From the NCBI RefSeq assembly GCF_024362485.1, contig NZ_CP101456.1, positions 2,170,001 through 2,234,000 of the forward strand: a stretch of DNA of 64,000 nucleotides, written 5' to 3'. A program made the translations under genes and the position numbers. Shown here in pieces: positions 58,384 through 64,000 of the stretch (positions are counted from its first letter, which is position 1; the number at the start of each line of letters is the position of its first letter). This DNA comes from Natronobeatus ordinarius (GTDB lineage: Archaea; Halobacteriota; Halobacteria; Halobacteriales; Natrialbaceae). Under the pieces are notes generated by a model. That model saw only the letters and a list, made by a program, of their open reading frames with translations, had not been told where the DNA came from and did not search any database.

Positions 58384-59313
58384 TCAGTCGTCCGCCGGCG
58401 TCGCGCGACTCGTCAGCTCGACGGGGTCGGCGTCGACCTCGAGTTCGTCGAGGGCGACCTGGGCGGCGCGCTTGCCGGAGACGAGCATGGCGCCGAAGGT
58501 TGGGCCCATCCGCGGCAGGCCGTAGGCGGTGGCAACGGCCATCCCGGTGGCGATGAGGCCATCGTGGACGAGGCCGGTGTGTTCGACGACGGCGTCCTCG
58601 GATTTGCCGACCCACATCGAGTCGTGGCCGGGGGAGTCGTGGCCGGGGGCGCCGTACTGTTCGGAGCCGGTCTGGTCCATCACCTGGCCGCGCTCGCGGG
58701 CGTCCTGGACGCCGGGCGCGTTCAGCACGCCGCGCTCGTCGAGTTTGGTGATCGCCATCGCGTCGTGACCGGTGGCGTCGATCACGAGGTCGGCCTCGAC
58801 GGCGATCGGATCGACGCAGGTGATCTCACGCGGCAGGGCGTGGACGGGCGTCCAGTTCATCACGATGCCCGAGACGCGGTGGTCCTCGCGGATGACGATG
58901 TCCGTGAACTCGGTCATGTTCTGCATCTTCGCGCCCGCGTCGCAGGCGGCCTTGATCAGCCCCGAACAGGCCTCGGGCCCGTTGGCGACGTACAGCCCCT
59001 CGCTGTCCTGGGACTGCTTATAAGAGACCTCGAGTTCCTCGAGTACCTGTTCGGCCGGCGAGCGAACCGTCACCTTGTTCATCAGGAAGCCGCCGAGCCA
59101 GAAGCCGCCGCCTAAGTAGTTGTTCTTCTCGACGACCATCGTCTTCACGCCGCGGGCGGCGAGTTCTTTCGCTGCCATGAGCCCCGAGGGGCCGCCACCG
59201 ACGATAATGACGTCGCTGTCCGAAAAGTCCATGAACTCCTCGGTCCACTCCTGGCCGATCGCGCGCGTTACGTCCGCTTCACCGACGTCGCTGAACTGGT
59301 CGAAGTCGCTCAT
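58384..59313 (-). CDS. thi4: Thiamine thiazole synthase Thi4, cysteine-type
   Basis: This 309-residue enzyme forms the thiazole phosphate moiety of thiamine from NAD and glycine, with sulfur either from its own cysteine or from sulfide. The Rossmann loop [18 protein letters not shown] is at about residues 35-52. Cys166 in [11 protein letters not shown] corresponds to the sulfur-donor Cys of the yeast and Haloferax enzymes (Cys205 and about Cys165), so this is probably the single-turnover type rather than the His-type of methanogens. The loop [16 protein letters not shown] repeats PGHDS. The ATG at 59313 has CTTTTTCAC upstream as promoter. It complements the decayed thiamine transporter in this window. 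Confidence 0.93.
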   Translation of the reverse strand: MSDFDQFSDVGEADVTRAIGQEWTEEFMDFSDSDVIIVGGGPSGLMAAKELAARGVKTMVVEKNNYLGGGFWLGGFLMNKVTVRSPAEQVLEELEVSYKQSQDSEGLYVANGPEACSGLIKAACDAGAKMQNMTEFTDIVIREDHRVSGIVMNWTPVHALPREITCVDPIAVEADLVIDATGHDAMAITKLDERGVLNAPGVQDARERGQVMDQTGSEQYGAPGHDSPGHDSMWVGKSEDAVVEHTGLVHDGLIATGMAVATAYGLPRMGPTFGAMLVSGKRAAQVALDELEVDADPVELTSRATPADD

Positions 59314-59575
59314 ACAACCTGGTGGTATTCTCCAGTGGTGAAAAAGGCTTGCGATTCGGTTCATCGGGTTGAACCGTCCGTCGAGGACGAACGTCCCGGA
59401 ATTCGGCCGATTCGTGAGGCGAAAAGTAGATGACGCATTCTCCGAATCACCCAGACGATGGGCCCGGGAGTCGAGACGGACGTCAGCCCTCGAGCCGACC
59501 GGCATCCGCCACGGCGACAGAGAGCGGTACGTGCCCGAAGGCTCAAGCCTCGTCCGTTCAAACGCTCTGTAGAGT

Positions 59576-59962
59576 ATGCACCGCCGCGCGTTCCTCGCCG
59601 CCGCCGCCGTGACTGCGGGCTCGGGTTGTCTCGAGTACTTCGAGGAGAACGGCGAGGAGATCACCGATCCGGGCGACCTCGAGATCGTGTACGCCGACCT
59701 CGGCCGAGACAATCCGGGGACCGAAGACGAGCGCGTCTACGTCTGGGGCGTCGTCGAGAACGTCGGCGACCGGGAACTGAGCTACGTCGAGATCAGCGCG
59801 ACGTTTCTCGACGACGAAGGCGAGGAACTCGATACCGTCATCGAACGCGTCGAGGACGTGACCTCGGGTGAGGAGTGGACGTTCGAGATCGAGTACCCAC
59901 GCTTCGGGGAGGATGCAGCCGCGGTCGACGACTACGAACTCGAGCCAGCGACGGGTGTGTGA
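59576..59962 (+). CDS. Small Tat lipoprotein with FxLYD-like domain
   Basis: This 128-residue protein starts [18 protein letters not shown], a short Tat-type signal with lipobox GSGC, so Cys18 is the lipid anchor. The rest ([70 protein letters not shown]) is the beta-sandwich pattern of haloarchaeal FxLYD-like domains, typical of surface-exposed proteins without known catalytic role. ATG at 59576. It stands alone between thi4 and the flippase. Confidence 0.85.
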   Translation: MHRRAFLAAAAVTAGSGCLEYFEENGEEITDPGDLEIVYADLGRDNPGTEDERVYVWGVVENVGDRELSYVEISATFLDDEGEELDTVIERVEDVTSGEEWTFEIEYPRFGEDAAAVDDYELEPATGV

Positions 59963-60100
59963 GCGGACCTCCCCGGAGCGGAACTGACGGATGGCAGTCG
60001 AGAGGAACCGACGTATGGACGCGTATTCGCACACGGCGGCTGTGCTTTCCCGCTGCGATCAGCCGCCGGTCGGTCGGTCGCCTCGAGGGTTGTCCCACCT

Positions 60101-61621
60101 ATGACCGACCACGACGAAGGCGTCTCTGTCCTCGCGAAACAGGGGAGTATCACCTTCGTCGGGAACGTCGCCAACGGCGTCTTCGGCTTCGCTATCGTCA
60201 TGCTGATGACCCGCTTCGTCAGCCCCTCCGTCTACGGCCTGTTCGTGCTGGCGACGTCGGTCATCCTCTTCATGCAGGTGTTCGCGAATCTCGGTCTCCC
60301 GCTCGCGATCGACTACTTCGTCCCCCAGTACCTCGACGACGGCGAGAACGGCAAGGCCAAGGGCGTGATCGTCCAGGTGACGGGCACCGTCCTCGTCACC
60401 TCGTCGCTGATCGCGGTCGCACTGGCAGTGAGCGCCTCGACGATCGGCGAGTTCTTCCAGGAGCCCTCGCTCGGGATCGCCCTCCTGCTGCTGAGCGTCA
60501 CTATCCCGATGCTGGCGATCTATAACGTCTTGCTCACCTCTTACTACAGCATCAAGAAGCTCCAGTACCGGGTCATTATGCGCGACCTGGTCCGACCGAT
60601 CGTCCGCTTCATCGTCACCGCCGGACTGCTGCTCGGCGGCTTCGGGTTGCTCGGACTGATCGGTGGCTACCTCGTTGGCCTGCTGGTCGCGATCACCGTC
60701 GGCGCGGTCGTCTTCACCTACAAGGCCTGGCAGATCGTCTCCGCAAAAGTTGAGTTCGTCGCCCCCGGCCCGCTCGTGCGATACTCGGTGCCGCTGGCGA
60801 TGACGAGCGTCGTCTACGTCCTGATGGGACACGTCGATTACTTCCTGCTCGGCTTCTACCTCGACTCCGACGACGTCGGCATCTACCGGGTCGGCTACAT
60901 GCTCGGCTCGGCGCTGATGATCATCTTCAGCTCGCTCGCCCCCGTCTTCAAGCCGCTCATCGCCGAGACGCGCGACGACACCGCCCTCGTCCAGGAACGC
61001 TTTCGCGTCGCTGCCCGCTGGATCGCCGGCTTCACACTGCCCATCGCTATCACGCTCGCACTCGGGGCGAGTTCGTACCTCGCCGTGCTCTACACGCCCC
61101 AGTACGCCGAGGCGAGCGCCGTCGTCGCCCTCCTCTGTGCGGCGTTCCTGTTCAACGTCACCTTCGGCGGTCCCGACGGGACGCTGCTCCAGGGGATGGG
61201 CTACGCGCGAATCGTCTTCGTCAACACGTTAGTGCTGTTTGGGGCGAACTTCGTCGTCTCGATCGTCCTGATTCCGATCTACGGCATCGAGGGCGCCGCG
61301 ATCGGCTCGGCGACCGCGCTCGTCCTCGTCGGCGCGATGACGCTCGTCGAGCTGTACTACCTCGACCGCGTCCACCCGTTCACCCGCGACTTCGGCAAGA
61401 TCGTCTTCTCGGGACTCCCGGCGACCATCGCGGGGCTCCCGGTCGTCCTCTTCGTCAACTCCGATACGCTGATCGTCTTCGTCCTCCCGATCGTCGTCCT
61501 CACCGTCTACTGTGCCTCGCTAATCGCCACCGACGCGTTCACCGACAACGACGCCCACATGGTCGCGGCGTTCGGCCCCGGCGTCCAGAAGTGGCTCCCG
61601 GCCGGCCTGCTGAACCGCTAA
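60101..61621 (+). CDS. Polysaccharide flippase (Wzx/MATE-like)
   Basis: This 506-residue membrane protein has about 14 predicted helices, e.g. ITFVGNVANGVFGFAIVMLMTRFV and LPLAIDYFVPQYLDD. It belongs to the MVF/MATE superfamily that flips lipid-linked oligosaccharides outward. The C-terminal part has VLLCAAFLFNVTFGGPDGTLLQGMGYARIVFVNTLV. In archaea these proteins accompany N-glycosylation or exopolysaccharide genes; no glycosyltransferases are next to this one. The ATG at 60101 follows CCACCT. The gene converges with the RNA ligase gene and is followed by a long imperfect hairpin. Confidence 0.9.
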   Translation: MTDHDEGVSVLAKQGSITFVGNVANGVFGFAIVMLMTRFVSPSVYGLFVLATSVILFMQVFANLGLPLAIDYFVPQYLDDGENGKAKGVIVQVTGTVLVTSSLIAVALAVSASTIGEFFQEPSLGIALLLLSVTIPMLAIYNVLLTSYYSIKKLQYRVIMRDLVRPIVRFIVTAGLLLGGFGLLGLIGGYLVGLLVAITVGAVVFTYKAWQIVSAKVEFVAPGPLVRYSVPLAMTSVVYVLMGHVDYFLLGFYLDSDDVGIYRVGYMLGSALMIIFSSLAPVFKPLIAETRDDTALVQERFRVAARWIAGFTLPIAITLALGASSYLAVLYTPQYAEASAVVALLCAAFLFNVTFGGPDGTLLQGMGYARIVFVNTLVLFGANFVVSIVLIPIYGIEGAAIGSATALVLVGAMTLVELYYLDRVHPFTRDFGKIVFSGLPATIAGLPVVLFVNSDTLIVFVLPIVVLTVYCASLIATDAFTDNDAHMVAAFGPGVQKWLPAGLLNR

Positions 61622-61649
61622 CCGGGACAGCGGTCGCGCTCATAACGAT

Positions 61650-61713
61650 GGTTGTAGTCTCTTCCCGGTGATCGCCGTGACGGTGGTGCGATCACCGGTA
61701 ACCAGTTACAACC
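61650..61713. terminator. Long imperfect hairpin between convergent genes
   Basis: Arms of about 25 bases (61650-61674 and 61689-61713) pair at GGTTGTA/TACAACC and at CGGTGATCG/CGATCACCG with mismatches between, and a loop of about 14 bases. It begins about 29 bases after the flippase stop and ends 7 bases before the RNA ligase stop. It may terminate both genes. Confidence 0.5.
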
Positions 61714-61720
61714 GTCAGTA

Positions 61721-62842
61721 TCACTCCTTCACGATGTGGCCCTCGAGGTAGTTGCGCGTCTTGTCGTTCGTCGACTGCACCCGTTTGACGAACGTGACGA
61801 CGCGATCGTCGCCCTCCCGGCGGTCGTCCTCGACGTCGACCGTCAGCCCCTGACCGCGGAGGTGCTCGAGTAAGGCGTCGACCGTTTCGGGGTGGGCCCG
61901 GACGGTGTGTTCCTCGTCGACGCGTCCGCCCTCGTCGATCGTCTGGATGGTGTCACGCATCGACAGCAAGATCGCCTCGCCCAGTTCGTGGGCCCGGGCT
62001 TTGGCCTCGTCGTCCCCCTCGTCCCACTCGACCGTCTGGAACGCCTCGCGGATGAGCCGCCGGAACATGAACGGCTGGCCGTAGTCGAACGGCAGTGTGA
62101 ACGCGTACGCGAGGTCGCCCTGGTTGGCCGCCGAGGTGGTGTACTTCAGCTGCGTCGAGACGTCGGGCGACTTCATGATCACGCCCTCCCGGCCCTCCTC
62201 GTCGAGTTCGCGGACGATCCGGCGGACCTCCTCGGCGGCGTCTTCGACATCGTACTCGCCGAGCAGCCGGGTCTGGGGGACGTCGAACGACTCGTACCGT
62301 TCCCGACGCTCGTCGACCGGCAGTGACTCACCCGACACCCGATCCCGCCAGTCGAACGCCCGGAACTCGAGGGAGTCGACGCCGGGATAGTCGTGGGCCG
62401 TGTAGGGATTCTCCGGACCGATCATCTCGCCACAGACCATCGCCTCGGGGTGGTCCTCGAACAGCGGTTCGAGGTCGACCAGCCGCTCGAGGTAGCGCGT
62501 CGTGAACGGACAGATCTGCCCGCTTCGGGAGAACGCGAGGCGCTCGCCCTCGATCTCGGCGACGCGGACGTTGTAGCCGTTTAACTTCTCCTCGACGACG
62601 ACGACCCGATCATCGAAGTGGTTCGGGACGCCCTCGGCGAGAACGAGCGTCCGGGGCACCTTCGGGAAGCCTCGGACGACGGTGTCGGCGATCAACGCCG
62701 TCCCGCGCTCGACGCCCCGCCGGTAGTCGGGAACGTGACGGTACTCGCGTCCCTCGTACTCGCGTCGCTCGAGGTGGTCCTCGAGGTTCTCGAACGCCTC
62801 TTCGCCCATCCCGAGCAGCCGGTGGTAGTCCGTGCCCGTCAT
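61721..62842 (-). CDS. RNA ligase (archaeal, Rnl3-type)
   Basis: This 373-residue nucleotidyltransferase joins RNA ends using ATP. Motif I EEKLNGYN carries the AMP-accepting Lys86; motif [13 protein letters not shown], motif [10 protein letters not shown] and motif V QLKYTT follow in order. The C-terminal helical extension ([17 protein letters not shown]...) is found in the archaeal homodimeric class (Methanothermobacter-type). The ATG is at 62842. The divergent gene 97 bases away encodes its usual partner protein, so the two probably work together in RNA repair or maturation; biological substrate unknown. Confidence 0.9.
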   Translation of the reverse strand: MTGTDYHRLLGMGEEAFENLEDHLERREYEGREYRHVPDYRRGVERGTALIADTVVRGFPKVPRTLVLAEGVPNHFDDRVVVVEEKLNGYNVRVAEIEGERLAFSRSGQICPFTTRYLERLVDLEPLFEDHPEAMVCGEMIGPENPYTAHDYPGVDSLEFRAFDWRDRVSGESLPVDERRERYESFDVPQTRLLGEYDVEDAAEEVRRIVRELDEEGREGVIMKSPDVSTQLKYTTSAANQGDLAYAFTLPFDYGQPFMFRRLIREAFQTVEWDEGDDEAKARAHELGEAILLSMRDTIQTIDEGGRVDEEHTVRAHPETVDALLEHLRGQGLTVDVEDDRREGDDRVVTFVKRVQSTNDKTRNYLEGHIVKE

Positions 62843-62904
62843 CAGTGGGTCGTGGCTACAGGTGCTGGCGTAATAGATGCTCGCCGCCAGTCAGACGCGT
62901 CGGC

Positions 62905-62915
62905 CACTTATTTCC
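62905..62915 (+). promoter_or_regulatory. TATA-like box of the RNA ligase partner gene
   Basis: CACTTATTTCC at about 26-34 bases before the ATG at 62939. Spacing fits a leaderless haloarchaeal transcript. Confidence 0.45.
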
Positions 62916-62938
62916 CGCTCCGCTTCCAACGTCTCGCT

Positions 62939-63613
62939 ATGTCCGCCCAACCGTTCAGACAGCGGTTCGTACTCGACACCTCGCTGTTCATCACCGAGGA
63001 GATCCGCCAGGACGGCGAGTCGCTCGAGGAGGCGAACCTGCGGTTGCTCGAGCTGATCGCCCAGGCACGGCTGCACCTCGGTATCTCCTGTTACATGCCG
63101 CCGACGATCCACGACGAACTCACCTCGATGCTCGACGACCGGGACGTCGACGACGAGGTGTACCGCAAACTCAACACCTGGGTGGTTCGCAAACACCCCG
63201 ACCGATACGAGATCTCGATCCCGGCGAACGTCGTCTACAGCTTCGTCGACGAGATGAGCGAGCGCGTCAACCGCGGCCTGCGCGTCTCCGAGGAGGCCGT
63301 TCGACGCGCCGAGACGGCGGCGGACGAGCCACTCGAGGGCCACGAGTACAAGACCGAAGTCGACGCCGTCGTCGCCGACTTGCGTGAGAAGTATCGCACG
63401 GCGATGCGCACCGGCGTCCTCGACTCCCGGGAGGACTTCGACCTGCTCATCCTGGCCCGCGAGCTGGACGCCGGCGTCGTCACCGAGGACTGGGGGATCA
63501 TCGGCTGGACCGAGGACTTCGGCCTGCGCTACATCCGCGGCCGAGAGTTTCCCGACCTGATCGAACAGTACCTCGAGGCCGTCGATCACGGCGCCGGGCG
63601 GCAGGGCGACTGA
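62939..63613 (+). CDS. RNA ligase partner protein (PIN-domain-like)
   Basis: This 224-residue protein is of the family always found beside archaeal Rnl3-type ligases. [20 protein letters not shown] starts with the first PIN acidic residue (Asp13). [40 protein letters not shown] carries the C-terminal acidic cluster and strand order of PIN nucleases. It may therefore be a nuclease that cuts or trims ends for the ligase. ATG at 62939; a CACTTATTTCC box lies about 26-34 bases upstream. Divergent from the ligase gene. Confidence 0.88.
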   Translation: MSAQPFRQRFVLDTSLFITEEIRQDGESLEEANLRLLELIAQARLHLGISCYMPPTIHDELTSMLDDRDVDDEVYRKLNTWVVRKHPDRYEISIPANVVYSFVDEMSERVNRGLRVSEEAVRRAETAADEPLEGHEYKTEVDAVVADLREKYRTAMRTGVLDSREDFDLLILARELDAGVVTEDWGIIGWTEDFGLRYIRGREFPDLIEQYLEAVDHGAGRQGD

Positions 63614-63756
63614 GGAGTGCGTCTGAGCCGCCGCTGGCGCGCAGACGGTCAGTGTGTCGCGTCGGACGCCGTCGAGCAACGCAGCGGTCGACGGCGTCCG
63701 GACGGTAAAATTGGGGTGTCGGCTTCGACGCCGGTGCGTCGCAGCGCGCGTCTTCG

Positions 63757-64000
63757 TTAGATGCGGCCGACGTTCTCGACGGAGACGCTCTCGACCTCGT
63801 CGACTGCCGAGAACGTCTCCTCGACGGCCTCGGTTCCACCGGAGCCGTCGGGGACGATGACGGTCGGGTAGAGCGCGACGAGGCCGAAGGCGACCTCCTC
63901 ACGTTCGACGCCGTTGATCTTCGCGCCCTCGGGGAGGCTCTCACCGAGTTGCTCCTCGAGCGCGTCGAGGTCGACGTCTGGGCTGTTCGGCATGACCTTG
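63757..64000 (-). CDS. ef1b: Elongation factor 1-beta (aEF-1beta), 5' end outside window
   Basis: The visible 81 codons cover almost the whole protein: [80 protein letters not shown]. This is the archaeal guanine-nucleotide exchange factor that recharges aEF-1alpha with GTP. The family is about 88 residues, so only about seven N-terminal residues are missing. An internal ATG at 63993 would give a shortened protein and is not the likely start because the frame stays open with the conserved KVM before it. TAA at 63757. Confidence 0.93.
   Translation of the reverse strand, partial: KVMPNSPDVDLDALEEQLGESLPEGAKINGVEREEVAFGLVALYPTVIVPDGSGGTEAVEETFSAVDEVESVSVENVGRI

Noticed and set aside
58619-58650. 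Tandem 15-base duplication in thi4 (PGHDS twice) as a recent mutation.
   Set aside because: As far as I recall, this glycine/histidine-rich loop occurs in other haloarchaeal Thi4 proteins, so it is probably normal.

Overview
The window is a chromosomal segment of a halophilic archaeon (class Halobacteria). The evidence is a high G+C content, acidic Asp/Glu-rich proteins, frequent ATG/GTG starts with a TATA-like hexamer about 25-30 bases upstream (leaderless transcripts), twin-arginine signal peptides with lipoboxes, and archaeal information genes: TFB, TFS, NAC, aEF-1beta, TrmI-type tRNA methyltransferase, GcvPA/GcvPB, and HMG-CoA synthase of the mevalonate pathway. I cannot name the genus safely; members of the Natrialbales are plausible. 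About 66 genes are supported. There are no rRNA genes, CRISPR arrays or complete transposons. Layout, 0-17 kb: the 3' end of a coiled-coil protein; an E1-like (UbaA/MoeB family) protein lacking the usual catalytic cysteine; a cyclase-family protein with an internal triplicated 36-bp repeat; small haloarchaeal proteins; an MFS carrier; TFS. Next comes a complete phosphate operon, pstS-pstC-pstA-pstB-phoU-LMW phosphatase, on the minus strand, with an unusual Walker A in PstB. TrmI/NAC, two UspA proteins, a site-2 protease with CBS domains, and TFB follow. Layout, 17-27 kb: an accessory, surface-related region with two Tat-exported beta-helix paralogues (a collinear tandem duplication at a constant 1,680-bp offset), a GNAT protein, a class III CoA-transferase, a large multi-pass membrane protein, and a zinc-ribbon gene followed by a 68-bp quasi-palindromic element. 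Layout, 27-39 kb: glycine decarboxylase P subunits, HMG-CoA synthase, a DUF2150-type protein, a TatD-like hydrolase, a flavoprotein oxidoreductase translationally coupled to a RibB-type riboflavin biosynthesis enzyme, mobile-DNA scars beside tRNA-Glu(CTC), a membrane-anchored HTH protein, an amidohydrolase and an MBL-fold hydrolase. Layout, 39-54 kb: a thiamine-type ABC operon whose ATPase gene is a pseudogene; two EamA transporters; an HTH plus membrane-protein pair; a HemAT-like globin-coupled transducer; an RND transporter; a large Tat lipoprotein of unknown function; a sensor-domain membrane protein. Four copies of a shared intergenic motif lie in this stretch. Layout, 54-64 kb: small HTH/membrane-protein cassettes, UspA proteins separated by a 122-bp MITE-like element that rewrites one gene's 3' end, Thi4 thiazole synthase with its sacrificial cysteine, a flippase, the divergent RNA ligase / RNA-ligase-partner pair, and the start of aEF-1beta. 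Two themes recur. One is thiamine supply (Thi4 for synthesis, a decayed transporter for uptake). The other is small winged-helix proteins paired with membrane segments. The most unusual sequence-level observations are two ABC ATPases that have each lost the Walker A lysine, the E1-like protein without a cysteine nucleophile, the four-copy 29-bp motif, and the 68-bp elements placed just after stop codons.
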